From Leptolyngbya sp. 'hensonii' (GTDB lineage: Bacteria > Cyanobacteriota > Cyanobacteriia > GCF-001939115): a DNA stretch of 64,000 nt. The notes beneath the pieces are model-generated. The model was not told the DNA's origin and searched no databases. It was given only the letters and a program-made list of their open reading frames with translations. A program made the position numbers and the translations under genes. The stretch covers positions 124,001 to 188,000 of the forward strand of contig NZ_MQTZ01000042.1 in assembly GCF_001939115.1 (NCBI RefSeq), read 5' to 3'. Of the stretch, positions 37,562 to 46,317 are shown one piece after another. Each line of letters begins with the position of its first letter. Positions within the stretch are counted from its first letter, which is position 1.

Positions 37562-40051
37562 ATGAGTCCAGTCTCTTCCCATTGTCGGCATCTTCAAGAC
37601 CAGGTTGACAGTCTTCTCAATTTACTGCGCCAGGAACCTTCTCTCCGGTCTCAGGATACCACCGCAGTTCAAAATTCCCTCCGGAAGGCGATCGCGCCTA
37701 CCTTTGAAATTGTGTTTGCTGGAGCCTTCAGTGCGGGCAAATCGATGCTAATCAATGCGCTGCTGGAGCGGGAACTCCTCTACAGTGCTGAAGGCCACGC
37801 GACGGGGACCGAGTGCCTGATTGCCTATGCCGAGTCCGATCAGGAACGGGTGGTGCTGACCTTCCTGAGTGAAGCCGAAATTCGTGAACAGGCTACTGCC
37901 CTCTGTCAGCGTCTAGGCATCAATAGCAGCATCAATGTGAATCAACCTGAAGTGATTCAACTGTTGCAGCAGAAATGCCAGGAAATTATTCAGCAAGAAG
38001 GTGGAGAAAGTAAGTCAGAGCGGGCAAAACAGGCCAGTGCTCTGAATTACCTACTGGATGGATTTGTTCACAACCGTGAGCATATTCACACCATCAGCAA
38101 CAACACTTTCTCCATGGAGCAGTTCAACTTTTCCAACCTGCAGGAAGCAGCCAGTTATGCCCGTCGTGGCAGTAACAGTGCGGTTCTAAAACGAGTTGAG
38201 TACTACTGTCACCATGAGTTGCTGCGCGATGGCAATGTGATTGTCGATACCCCAGGTATTGATGCCCCGGTGAAGAAAGACGCGGAGATGACCTATCGCA
38301 AGATTGAAAATCCCGATACGTCTGCGGTGGTCTGTGTACTCAAGCCTGCTTCCGCTGGAGATATGACGACAGAGGAAACGGAACTATTGGAAAAAACAAG
38401 GGCTAATCCAGGCATTCGCGATCGGGTTTTCTATGTGTTCAACCGTGTTGACGAAACCTGGTATAACACCCAACTGAGACAGCGATTGGAGCGATTGATC
38501 AGTGAGCAATTTAGAGACTCTCAACGACTCTATAAAACCAGTGGATTGCTGGGATTCTATGGGAGCCAAATTCGCAAAACCAGCCGTGCCGATCGCTTTG
38601 GCCTTGACACCATTTTTCTGAACAGTGTCAAGAGTTCTGGTGGACAGGAAGAAACACCCCAATTTATCAACGAATTTAATCGGTATTGTGCAAACTCTGG
38701 TAAGCTGCCTGCCGATAAATTTAGGATTGATGTTAAAAGCTATGAGACTCCTAATGAGAATTATGTGCGGATTTTGGGAGAACAAGGTACTCCTCTAATT
38801 GAGCAACTAATTCGAGACAGTGGGATTGATGATTTTCGAGTGGGCATTACCCAATATTTGACGAAGGAGAAGCGTCCTCTTTTGTTTGCTCATCTGGCTG
38901 ATGACTTGCAACCCTTTTGTATCAATCTGCGGAAAGCTTATATCGAAGTCTGGCAGGAACTGGACGGCCAACCCCAGGATGTTGAAGCGATTAAAGAGAA
39001 AGAGTTGAAGCAACTCAGCCGGGAGTTGAAGCGCATTGGAGATGAATTTCGCCGAGATATTGAACGGGAAGTGAACGAAGTAGTCGCTAGCCCTCTGAAC
39101 AGGGGCTTTGAGGCGGACTTCCTCAAACTCAAGGCCAGAATGGTGAGTCGGCTAGATGAGTTACTCAACACCTTTTCCGTCGGTCTAGTCCATCGCCAGG
39201 CCCAGGCCAGCCATAAGCGCAATTCTGTGGTGCCATTGCTGGGGATTCTGGCAGAGGCTTTCTACTATCTGGCTAATGGTCTGGAGGATGTGCTGGTGGA
39301 GTCTTCCCGCGAAATTGTGACAAACTTTTTCCAGCAGTTGATCGATCGGGTCAAACAGCAGGACTATTACCGGGATCTCTATCGCTTATTGGGGAATGAT
39401 GGCGGCATCGAGCTAAATCTGAAGCGCATTCAAGAGCAGGCCACCCATGCCCTGATCAATGAAGCCAGAACGGAGTGCGATCGCTACGTGCGGGAAAGAC
39501 CGGAATTCTACACGGAAGGCACCTGCTCGATGTGGCAACTTCGCCAGACCCTGCAGCAAGCCTGTCGCGGCTTTGACTATCAGAACATGATTGAAGCCGA
39601 ACCCGCTATTCGGCAGTTACTGAAGCTGGATTTTGAGTTCAAGGTGCGAGAAACGGTGACCCAAACGTTCCGACAAACTATCAATCAAACTCTGAATACC
39701 CATCTGTTAGCGCGGGCCAATCAGCAGGTGGAGGAAATCCTGCAGCAGTATGACCAGGCGCGGGCCTATCTGGCGCAAACGCTGGCGAAGGAAGCGGAGG
39801 AGAAGATCCGGGTGAATCAGCGAAAGCAGGAGGCGGTAAATCAAAAGATTGAGGTTTACAATCAGGCGATCTCTGGGATTAATAACTGTCTGGAGGATAT
39901 GCAACTCGATCGCCAAAAGCTGCCCCTCATCAGTGATAGTGATTTAATGCCTGCAGCGATTCTCAAGGATGCTGTTGCGGGAGAATCTGAAGTAACTGAG
40001 CTAGACGTTGAGGAGACGGAAAGTTCTGAGGCTTTAGCGTTGCCCGATTAA
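37562..40051 (+). CDS. Bacterial dynamin-like GTPase
   Basis: 829 aa. The G domain has P-loop GAFSAGKSMLINALL (about residues 57-71), a switch I Thr in GHATGTECLIAY, G3 VIVDTPGID and G4 FNRVD. A long helical stalk follows, with a hydrophobic, possibly membrane-inserting segment near residue 560 (SVVPLLGILAEAFYYLANGLEDVLVE) and a C-terminal coiled coil (QARAYLAQTLAKEAEEKIRVNQRKQEAVNQ). The layout matches bacterial dynamin-like proteins, which remodel or protect membranes. Tandem or paired DLPs are common, but only one is present here. It is followed in the same direction by the KGK gene (74-bp gap). Confidence 0.88.
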   Translation: MSPVSSHCRHLQDQVDSLLNLLRQEPSLRSQDTTAVQNSLRKAIAPTFEIVFAGAFSAGKSMLINALLERELLYSAEGHATGTECLIAYAESDQERVVLTFLSEAEIREQATALCQRLGINSSINVNQPEVIQLLQQKCQEIIQQEGGESKSERAKQASALNYLLDGFVHNREHIHTISNNTFSMEQFNFSNLQEAASYARRGSNSAVLKRVEYYCHHELLRDGNVIVDTPGIDAPVKKDAEMTYRKIENPDTSAVVCVLKPASAGDMTTEETELLEKTRANPGIRDRVFYVFNRVDETWYNTQLRQRLERLISEQFRDSQRLYKTSGLLGFYGSQIRKTSRADRFGLDTIFLNSVKSSGGQEETPQFINEFNRYCANSGKLPADKFRIDVKSYETPNENYVRILGEQGTPLIEQLIRDSGIDDFRVGITQYLTKEKRPLLFAHLADDLQPFCINLRKAYIEVWQELDGQPQDVEAIKEKELKQLSRELKRIGDEFRRDIEREVNEVVASPLNRGFEADFLKLKARMVSRLDELLNTFSVGLVHRQAQASHKRNSVVPLLGILAEAFYYLANGLEDVLVESSREIVTNFFQQLIDRVKQQDYYRDLYRLLGNDGGIELNLKRIQEQATHALINEARTECDRYVRERPEFYTEGTCSMWQLRQTLQQACRGFDYQNMIEAEPAIRQLLKLDFEFKVRETVTQTFRQTINQTLNTHLLARANQQVEEILQQYDQARAYLAQTLAKEAEEKIRVNQRKQEAVNQKIEVYNQAISGINNCLEDMQLDRQKLPLISDSDLMPAAILKDAVAGESEVTELDVEETESSEALALPD

Positions 40052-40125
40052 TGGGAATTACAACCGATTTCATTGGCATGGAAATGGGGGTGGTTTGCAG
40101 ATAATCTTTAGGAATAGAGGGTTTT

Positions 40126-40473
40126 ATGGAAGAGAAAATTAATTTGGATGATTTTGATGAGCATGATGTCATCTGTTTCAATGAGCATAATGTTTTTAAG
40201 ATGGGCAAACTTATGCCTGGAATAGAGGGTGCTATAAAAAGTCAGGATGTAGCAAATGCTTTTGTCAATGCATTACAAAGGCATGGTATAAGCATCAAAG
40301 TTGGGGAGATGCTTAACGATCGATTTCAAGATTGCTACGGTTGGTGGTTTACTGAAGGTGTAGGTTGCGAGATTTTGCAGCCCGGATCGAGCCGATGGAA
40401 GAAGGGCAAAGTGAAACTCAATTTCACCCTGGAGTTTTACCCAGAAGCTGAAGAGTGCATCCCACTTTTGTAG
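40126..40473 (+). CDS. KGK-domain protein, C-terminus altered by insertion of a small repeat element
   Basis: 115 aa as it stands. The sequence DEHDVICFNEHNVFKMGKLM near the N-terminus and SSRWKKGKVKLNFTLEFYPEAEE match the KGK family, which I know mainly from cyanobacteria and whose function is unknown. After FYPEAEE the frame enters a 137-bp inserted element and stops after CIPLL. If the element and one copy of the flanking 12-bp repeat are removed, the frame continues through 40605-40685 for 26 more codons (ESLPENDGHIEELEFPLDDI ...), giving a 136-aa protein. The core domain should survive, so this is a truncated rather than dead gene. Confidence 0.75.
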   Translation: MEEKINLDDFDEHDVICFNEHNVFKMGKLMPGIEGAIKSQDVANAFVNALQRHGISIKVGEMLNDRFQDCYGWWFTEGVGCEILQPGSSRWKKGKVKLNFTLEFYPEAEECIPLL

Positions 40474-40592
40474 CCCTCTCCCTAAATCCCTCTCCCAGAA
40501 CGGGAGAGGGACTTTGAATCTGGCTCCCCTTCTCCCAAAGAGGGAGAAGGGGCTGGGGGATGAGGGCAACCTTGCAAAACTGGGATGCTCTC
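40456..40592. mobile_element. 137-bp MITE-like repeat element inserted in the KGK gene
   Basis: The terminal inverted repeats are GCATCCCACTTTTG (40457-40470) and CAAAACTGGGATGC (40575-40588), with one mismatch. The interior is two GC-rich hairpins (CCCTCTCCCAGAACGGGAGAGGG and CCCCTTCTCCCAAAGAGGGAGAAGGGG types). It is flanked by perfect 12-bp direct repeats GAAGCTGAAGAG (40444-40455 and 40593-40604), consistent with a target-site duplication, and carries no coding capacity. It must have been mobilised in trans. The interior resembles repeats widespread between cyanobacterial genes. Confidence 0.75.
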
Positions 40593-40685
40593 GAAGCTGA
40601 AGAGGAATCTCTGCCTGAAAATGATGGGCATATAGAGGAGCTTGAGTTTCCTCTGGATGATATCAGGAAGGCGATGAATCAGTGA
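40593..40685 (+). pseudogene. Detached 3' end of the KGK gene
   Basis: The frame GAA GCT GAA GAG GAA TCT ... AAT CAG TGA codes EAEEESLPENDGHIEELEFP and then LDDIRKAMNQ. It has no start codon of its own at the front, continues the KGK frame exactly once the inserted element is removed, and the ending PLDDIRKAMNQ resembles KGK C-termini. Confidence 0.7.
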
Positions 40686-40746
40686 TTCTGGTTACCTCTG
40701 CTCAACCAACCCACAAATCTGGAAAAATCAAGCTGGGATCGTTTTT

Positions 40747-40923
40747 ATGAGTTTAGAGCCAATCAAGATTTTGGATGATGAAGTAATCCGTAATCCTGAA
40801 CTTATCCCCTTCTATGGAAGCGGAACGATATTCACAGGAGGCCAATTAATGGACGGAATACTGGAACGGTTCTCTGATAACCCCAGAAAAGCTATCGAGA
40901 AAATGATAGCTGAGGATAAATAA
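40747..40923 (+). CDS. Small 58-aa ORF, possibly KGK-related
   Basis: ATG 40747 to TAA 40921-40923 codes 58 aa beginning MSLEPIKILDDEVIRNPELI and ending KAIEKMIAEDK. It is same-strand, between the KGK remnant and the HNH gene (9-bp gap to the latter). The pattern D-D-E-V-I ... F-x-x-G-G-Q-L-M-x-G-I loosely resembles the N-terminal part of KGK proteins (DVICFNEHNVFKMGKLMPGI in the neighbour), so it may be a degenerate duplicate. No good ribosome-binding site is visible. Function is unknown. Confidence 0.5.
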   Translation: MSLEPIKILDDEVIRNPELIPFYGSGTIFTGGQLMDGILERFSDNPRKAIEKMIAEDK

Positions 40924-40932
40924 ACTCCGGGT

Positions 40933-41178
40933 ATGGCTAAAACTCCAAGGATTACGATTCCAGCAGAAGTCCGAAAATACGTGTTTGAGCGCGATCGCTG
41001 CCAATGTCAGAGCTGTGGCAAAACCGATGGAGAAGCCAATCTACAAGTCGATCACATTATTCCCCTGGCTCAGGGCGGCTCAAACGATATAAGCAATTTT
41101 CAAACCCTGTGCCAGACCTGTAACCAAATGAAGCGCGATCGGCTTGATCCTCGCTTTAGCAGGCGTTTCACGAATTAA
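40933..41178 (+). CDS. HNH endonuclease domain protein
   Basis: 81 aa, essentially a bare HNH domain: CQCQSCGKTDG (first zinc-binding CxxC), LQVDHIIPLAQGGSNDISNFQTLC (catalytic D-H and conserved N) and CQTCNQMKRD (second CxxC). HNH proteins of this size are metal-dependent nucleases found alone, in restriction systems and in mobile elements. No methyltransferase is adjacent. It could be residual mobile or defence DNA, given the neighbouring repeat element and small ORF. Confidence 0.9.
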   Translation: MAKTPRITIPAEVRKYVFERDRCQCQSCGKTDGEANLQVDHIIPLAQGGSNDISNFQTLCQTCNQMKRDRLDPRFSRRFTN

Positions 41179-41204
41179 GCCTCACTCAATTAAGGAGCAA
41201 CCCG

Positions 41205-42404
41205 GTGAATTCATCGATCGCACTGAGTCTCTGCATGATTGTGAAAGACGAAGCAGCACTGTTGCCGCGATGCCTGAGTAGCTTGCAGGGTCTGGTGGAT
41301 GAGATGATTGTGGTGGACACAGGTTCAACCGATGGGACGATCGCGATCGCCCAACAATTTGGAGCCCAGGTCCATGCCTTTCCCTGGCAGGATGACTTTG
41401 CCCTGGCCCGTAACGAGTCCCTCCAGTACGCCAGGGGCGAATGGATTCTGGTGCTGGATGCGGATGAGGTGCTGGTGCCAGAGATGATCCCTGTGTTGCG
41501 CCAGAGCCTAACCCACGATCGCACCCTCCTGATTAACCTGGTGCGGCAGGAAGTGGGGGCAAAACAGTCCCCTTACTCTCTGGTCTCCCGACTCTTCCGC
41601 AATCGCCCAGACCTTCGGTTTTCTCGGCCTTACCACGAAACGGTGGATGACAGTGTGTTGGCGATCGTCCAGGCAGAACCTGGATGGCAAATTGCCGATC
41701 TGGCTCAGGTTGCAATTTTGCACGACGGGTATCAAGAGCAGGCGATCGCCAGTCGGGATAAGGTCAACCGGGCCCAACGAATTCTGGAGAAAGCCCTGAT
41801 CAAACAGCCCCATGATGCCTATCTTTGCAGCAAGCTCGGAGCCCTTTATCTGGAATCTGGTACCCCTCAACGGGGCCTGAAGCTATTACAGCGGGGATTG
41901 GCCAGCGCTGTAGAGCCTCCCCTGCTCTATGAGTTGTATTATCACCTGGGCATTGCCTGGAGCCAGTTGAAAGATGCAGTTCAGGCGGAAGTCCACTATC
42001 GTCTGGCCCTGCAACAGCCCATTCTGGCCATTCTGACCCTGGGAGCCCGCATTAATCTGGGCAATCTCTTACTGGAGCGGGGAGCTACAGACGAAGCCCG
42101 GAAAACCTATGAGTCCGTAATAGCTATTGACCCCAATCTGGCGATCGCCCATTACAACCTGGGCCTGACCCTGAAAGCCCTGGGCCAGTTTCCGGCAGCG
42201 ATCGCCGCCTATCGAGAAACCATTCGGCTACAGCCAGACTATGCCGAAGCCCACCAGAATCTGGGTGTAGCCCTCCTGAAAACGGGGAACATCCCGGAGA
42301 GTCTGGTTGCGTTTCAGCAGGCCATTACCCTGCATGAGCAACAGCATTCCCCAGAGGCCGATCGATTGCGTCAGGGTCTGGCTGGAATGGGTTTTCGGCT
42401 ATAG
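41205..42404 (+). CDS. Family 2 glycosyltransferase with C-terminal TPR repeats
   Basis: 399 aa from GTG 41205, with GGAG 8 bases upstream. The GT-A domain (about 1-190) has LSLCMIVKDEAALLPRCLSSLQ, DEMIVVDTGSTDGT and the DxD in ILVLDADEVL. Residues about 190-395 form TPR repeats, the clearest being AIAHYNLGLTLKALGQFPAAIAAYRETIRLQPDYAEAHQNLGVALLKTGN. This combination is common in cyanobacterial glycan or glycoprotein assembly; the acceptor is unknown. The last 80 bases overlap the convergent osmC-like gene. Confidence 0.92.
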   Translation: MNSSIALSLCMIVKDEAALLPRCLSSLQGLVDEMIVVDTGSTDGTIAIAQQFGAQVHAFPWQDDFALARNESLQYARGEWILVLDADEVLVPEMIPVLRQSLTHDRTLLINLVRQEVGAKQSPYSLVSRLFRNRPDLRFSRPYHETVDDSVLAIVQAEPGWQIADLAQVAILHDGYQEQAIASRDKVNRAQRILEKALIKQPHDAYLCSKLGALYLESGTPQRGLKLLQRGLASAVEPPLLYELYYHLGIAWSQLKDAVQAEVHYRLALQQPILAILTLGARINLGNLLLERGATDEARKTYESVIAIDPNLAIAHYNLGLTLKALGQFPAAIAAYRETIRLQPDYAEAHQNLGVALLKTGNIPESLVAFQQAITLHEQQHSPEADRLRQGLAGMGFRL

Positions 42405-42801
42405 GCTGACCGCTGGTGATCTGGGTGGTCATAGTCGGGGGATGGGTCAAGGTATTGTGAATCAAACAGGTTTTGACGGCCCGTTCCAGCCCAGTGCGAT
42501 GCCGATCGTCTAGGGCCAGGGGCAGATTCACCCGCACTTGGATATGGTCCAGACGGGCTGGGTCTGCCACTTTTTGGGCTGAAACATCGACGGTGAGACC
42601 GGTGGCATCCAGATCCCTGGTTTGACAGTAGTGGACGGCATAAAAGCCGATACAACTGCCGAGAGAAGCCAGGAACCATTCTGGGGGAGTCATGCCGATG
42701 TCATCTCCCTGGTTGTCACAGGGTTGGTCGCCCCAGATGGTATGGTTGCGCGCGATCGCCTGAAACTGAGCGTGACCGTGGTAGTTAAGTCGAACTTGCA
42801 T
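42325..42801 (-). CDS. OsmC/Ohr-family protein
   Basis: 158 aa. The OsmC fold shows MTPPEWFLASLGSCIGFYAVHYC, with the first redox Cys, and the second Cys in AVKTCLIHNTLTHPP. OsmC-like proteins reduce organic hydroperoxides or act on related electrophiles. The C-terminal 20 residues overlap the GT2 gene. It lies 102 bp downstream of pflB on the same strand, with a repeat in the gap, so co-transcription is possible but uncertain. Confidence 0.88.
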   Translation of the reverse strand: MQVRLNYHGHAQFQAIARNHTIWGDQPCDNQGDDIGMTPPEWFLASLGSCIGFYAVHYCQTRDLDATGLTVDVSAQKVADPARLDHIQVRVNLPLALDDRHRTGLERAVKTCLIHNTLTHPPTMTTQITSGQPIAENPFQPDPDAIDRPLGNAVAHAG

Positions 42802-42835
42802 AGGATGCCTCCTTGGGTTAAATCTCCTGGCTGTT

Positions 42836-42903
42836 AGCCCTCAAACTCATCCCAGCCCACAGGGCCACCTCTCCTGGGAGAGGATTTCCCAGGGGGTGGA
42901 GGG
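42836..42903. repeat. GC-rich dispersed repeat between osmC-like gene and pflB
   Basis: CAGCCCACAGGGCCACCTCTCCTGGGAGAGGATTTCCCAGGGG-type sequence, with CTCTCCTGGGAGAG forming a hairpin. Same family as the copies near 4980, 20556 and 48170. Confidence 0.6.
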
Positions 42904-45135
42904 CTAGTCGCAGCGATCGTGGAAGGTGCGCTGAATCACATCCAACTGTTGCTCCCGAGTCAGTTTGGTGAAGTTGACGGCATAACCTGACACCCGAATC
43001 GTGAGTTGGGGATAGCGTTCCGGATGCTCCATGGCATTCAGGAGGGTTTCCCGGTTGAGGGTGTTGACATTGAGATGGAAACCTCCATCCTGGAAGTACC
43101 CATCCAGCAGGTCGATCAGGTTACGGGTTTGGTCGGTTTCGGTTTTGCCCAGAGCCCCTGGTACGATCGAGAAGGTGTTCGAGATCCCATCCTGGGCGTA
43201 GTCGTAGGGCAGTTTGGCGACGGAGGCCAGGGATGCGATCGCCCCCTTTCTGTCCCGTCCATGCATGGGATTGGCCCCCGGCGCAAAGGGCTCGCCCGCC
43301 TTGCGGCCATCGGGCGTACTCCCGGTCTTCTTGCCATACACCACGTTTGATGTAATCGTCAGCACCGATTGGGTGGCGGTGGCATTGCGATAGGTGGGGT
43401 GCCGCCGGAGCAAGGTCATAAACCGCTTCACCAGATGGACTGCAATCTGATCCACCCGATCGTCGTTGTTCCCGTACTTGGGAAACTCCCCTTCGACCTG
43501 GTAGTCGATCGCGAGTCCAGCCTGATTGCGGATCACTGTCACAGTCGCGTATTGAATCGCCGAGAGTGAGTCTGCCACGACGGAAAGACCAGCAATCCCG
43601 CAGGCCATAGTCCGGAGCACATCCCGATCGTGAAGGGCCATCTCCAATCGCTCATAGCAGTACTTGTCGTGCATGTAATGGATGGCATTCAGGGTATTGA
43701 TATAGGCCCCCGCCAACCAACTCATCATTTGGTCAAACCGAGCCATGACCTCTTTGTAATCGAGGATCTCAGCGGTAATGGGGGCATAGGCAGGTGCAAT
43801 CTGCTCCCCTGATTTTTCGTCCTTACCGCCATTGATGGCATAAAGCAGGCACTTGGCCAGGTTGACCCGCGCTCCGAAGAACTGCATTTGTTTGCCCAGA
43901 CGCATCGCGGAGACACAACAGGCGATCGCATAGTCATCGCCCCAATAGGGTCGCATCAAATCATCATTCTCATACTGGATCGAACTGGTCTGAATCGAAA
44001 TGCGGGCACAGTAACGCTTGAACGCTTCCGGCAACCGCTTCGACCAGAGCACCGTCAGGTTCGGTTCTGGGGCTGGGCCTAGGGTACAGAGGGTATGCAA
44101 CACCCGGAAACTGGTCTTCGTTACCAGGGAGCGGCCATCGTCACCAACGCCCCCGATCGCCTCCGTCACCCAGGTCGGGTCACCGGAAAACAGCTCATTG
44201 TAGTCTGGGGTCCGCAGGAAGCGCACCAGCCGCAATTTCATCACGAAATGGTCAATCAGTTCCTGCACCTGCGACTCCGTGATCAGTCCCTTTTGCAGAT
44301 CTCGTTCCAAATAAATATCCAGGAAGGTAGACACCCGCCCCAGAGACATGGCTGCCCCATTCTGTTCCTTGATCGCCCCCAGATAGGCCAGGTAAAGCCA
44401 CTGGATGGCCTCCTGAGCCGATGCTGCCGGGCGGCCCAGGTCAAAGCCATAGCCCATCCCCATCTCTTTCAATTCGAACAGGGCTTTAATCTGCTCACTC
44501 AGTTCTTCCCGCAGGCGCAATATGGGTTCGTCGATCGTGTCCACTTCCAGGGATTCCAGTTGTTGCTTCTTGTCATTAATCAAGAAGTCCAGCCCATACA
44601 GGGGCACCCGCCGATAGTCCCCAATAATCCGCCCCCGGCCATAGGCATCGGGCAGACCTGTGATAATGCCGGAGTGTCGTGCCAGCCGCATTTCCTTCGT
44701 ATAGGCATCAAATACCCCGTCATTATGGGTCTTGCGGCATTGGGTAAACATCTGCTCCGTATCCGGATCCAGTTTGTAACCGTAAGCTTCCAGGGCCGAT
44801 CGCACCACCCGCAGCCCCCCAAACGGCATCATGGCGCGCTTCAGGGGTTTGTCTGTTTGCAACCCGACAATTTGTTCCAGATCTCGATCGAGGTAGCCAG
44901 GGGCATGGGAAGTGATGCTGGAAACCACCCTGGTATCCGCATCCAGCACCCCTTTTTCCTTTTCTTTCTGCATCAGGACCCTGACCTGTTCCCAGAGAGC
45001 CTGGGTTCGCTCTGTCCCATCCGTCAGGAAAGATTCATCGTCATCGTAAGGGGTGTAATTTCTCTGAATAAAATCACGGACATTGACTGCACTGATCCAT
45101 TTGCCTGCAGTGAAGCCCTGCCATTGCTCGAACAT
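42904..45135 (-). CDS. pflB: Pyruvate formate-lyase (formate C-acetyltransferase)
   Basis: 743 aa. A glycyl-radical enzyme that splits pyruvate with CoA into acetyl-CoA and formate under anoxia. The two adjacent active-site Cys are in [14 protein letters not shown] (Cys406-Cys407). The radical Gly is in RVSGYAVNF (Gly717). The N-terminus [29 protein letters not shown] is canonical. AGGAGG precedes ATG 45135. Its activase is encoded at 51168. PFL is patchily distributed in cyanobacteria and implies dark, anaerobic fermentation. A candidate promoter with a tandem CCTCA repeat lies 134-166 bp upstream. Confidence 0.98.
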   Translation of the reverse strand: MFEQWQGFTAGKWISAVNVRDFIQRNYTPYDDDESFLTDGTERTQALWEQVRVLMQKEKEKGVLDADTRVVSSITSHAPGYLDRDLEQIVGLQTDKPLKRAMMPFGGLRVVRSALEAYGYKLDPDTEQMFTQCRKTHNDGVFDAYTKEMRLARHSGIITGLPDAYGRGRIIGDYRRVPLYGLDFLINDKKQQLESLEVDTIDEPILRLREELSEQIKALFELKEMGMGYGFDLGRPAASAQEAIQWLYLAYLGAIKEQNGAAMSLGRVSTFLDIYLERDLQKGLITESQVQELIDHFVMKLRLVRFLRTPDYNELFSGDPTWVTEAIGGVGDDGRSLVTKTSFRVLHTLCTLGPAPEPNLTVLWSKRLPEAFKRYCARISIQTSSIQYENDDLMRPYWGDDYAIACCVSAMRLGKQMQFFGARVNLAKCLLYAINGGKDEKSGEQIAPAYAPITAEILDYKEVMARFDQMMSWLAGAYINTLNAIHYMHDKYCYERLEMALHDRDVLRTMACGIAGLSVVADSLSAIQYATVTVIRNQAGLAIDYQVEGEFPKYGNNDDRVDQIAVHLVKRFMTLLRRHPTYRNATATQSVLTITSNVVYGKKTGSTPDGRKAGEPFAPGANPMHGRDRKGAIASLASVAKLPYDYAQDGISNTFSIVPGALGKTETDQTRNLIDLLDGYFQDGGFHLNVNTLNRETLLNAMEHPERYPQLTIRVSGYAVNFTKLTREQQLDVIQRTFHDRCD

Positions 45136-45268
45136 GTGCTTGCCTCCTGGCGGTGATGCAGTTTTGCGGGTCGAGGGTTATAGGGAGAGCGGCATGACTG
45201 AGGGAAGAATGCAGCGGACGCCCAGTCACAAAACCCCCGCGATCGACGCAAAACGGGTCTTCACTCCA

Positions 45269-45301
45269 GTTATAGGAGAAGAACATGAGGAAGTTGTGAG
45301 G
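45269..45301 (-). promoter_or_regulatory. Candidate promoter/operator of pflB: CCTCA-N6-CCTCA-N11-TATAAC
   Basis: On the minus strand CCTCACAACTTCCTCA is followed by TGTTCTTCTCC and TATAAC (45274-45269). The same three elements with identical spacing stand before ppsA and pflA. The implied start site is about 45262, giving a leader of about 125 bases. No -35 hexamer is apparent; the second CCTCA overlaps its position, which suggests activator dependence. Confidence 0.65.
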
Positions 45302-45378
45302 TATTGGTTATGGTTGACCGGAGAGGGAAATCTGACTCGCCCCGCATGGCTAGGACGACCCCATGCGTTTGACAAGCC

Positions 45379-45422
45379 AAAAAGCCCCTGTCTTCCTATG
45401 AAAGTTGAGGAGACAGGGGCTT
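45379..45422 (-). terminator. Rho-independent terminator of the histidine phosphatase gene
   Basis: On the minus strand AAGCCCCTGTCTCC (45422-45409) pairs with GGAAGACAGGGGCTT (45396-45382), followed by TTT, about 60 bp past the stop codon. The rest of the 349-bp gap 45136-45484 holds the pflB promoter region. Confidence 0.75.
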
Positions 45423-45484
45423 CTATCAGGAACGATCAGGGAAAAGAGTCGTAACATCCGGGAAGAAGGATGCCTGGACTTGAT

Positions 45485-46090
45485 CTAAGGCATCAGGCTG
45501 CTCCACTCCTGTACCCGAATCCGGCCCACAAGCTTGTAATTGTTATTTCCTTCTGGTTTGAAAATCAGGGCCTCTCCCTCTTCGGGAACAAAACCTAAGG
45601 CTGCCTTAATATTGGTGCTGTGAGAAATCAAAACTGTGTTGGTTCCAACTGCGGGTCGATTGGCCAGCAATGGTTTCAAGAGTGACGCAGCTTTCTTTTC
45701 ATCTTCACTGGAAGTGGTGACGTAATTCAGGGCCTGGAAGGGTTTAACGCGAGAAAAGGCAAGCCGACCTGTATCCATGGCCCGACAAAAGGGACTGGCC
45801 AGAACTTTGCCAACAGGAATTTGGAGGGTGTCCATTGCCTGACCAATCTGGCGGGAATCCATTCTACCCTCGCGAGACAAATTCCGTTGAGTATCGCAGT
45901 TATTCAGGTCAACCTTATCGGCATCTTTCTGATCTTTATTACCGGCAGCATGACGAATCAGAATTACGTAGCCTCCCTGACGCAGGGGAGTAACCAACTC
46001 CTGACCTTTCTTCAGAACCTCTTCAGCGATTGCGGGCAGTAACGATAAACTGGAAATTCCAACCAGCAGCAATACTCCAAGCTTTCTCAT
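45485..46090 (-). CDS. Exported histidine phosphatase family protein
   Basis: 201 aa. The signal peptide MRKLGVLLLVGISSLSLLPAIAEE is followed by a phosphoglycerate-mutase-like phosphatase fold: GGYVILIRHAAG (phospho-accepting His), NLSREGRMDSRQIGQAM, VLASPFCRAMDTGRLAF and the second catalytic His in NTVLISHSTNI. The substrate is unknown. A terminator follows it, so it is transcribed separately from pflB. Confidence 0.85.
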   Translation of the reverse strand: MRKLGVLLLVGISSLSLLPAIAEEVLKKGQELVTPLRQGGYVILIRHAAGNKDQKDADKVDLNNCDTQRNLSREGRMDSRQIGQAMDTLQIPVGKVLASPFCRAMDTGRLAFSRVKPFQALNYVTTSSEDEKKAASLLKPLLANRPAVGTNTVLISHSTNIKAALGFVPEEGEALIFKPEGNNNYKLVGRIRVQEWSSLMP

Positions 46091-46317
46091 ACTGATTTTC
46101 TGCCAGATAGTTGCTTTATTGAGCCTTATGCTACGGAGTCAGGAGATTCCGAGTCAAGTATTATAGGTTACCTGGGAAAAGATTTGTAGCTGCAGTCATT
46201 GGGATTAAGACGGGGCGCAGGGGTTCCACCCCTAGGCAGGGATTGCCCGCTAATTGCAGGTTTTCCTTGGTTGACGCAGCTATGGTTCTGCCCCATCAAT
46301 GATGCTTGGTCCGTTGG

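Noticed and set aside
46217-46234. AGGGGT-TCC-ACCCCT hairpin after the nitroreductase gene as terminator
   Set aside because: The stem is short and neither strand has a T-run after it; listed only as a possible weak hairpin.
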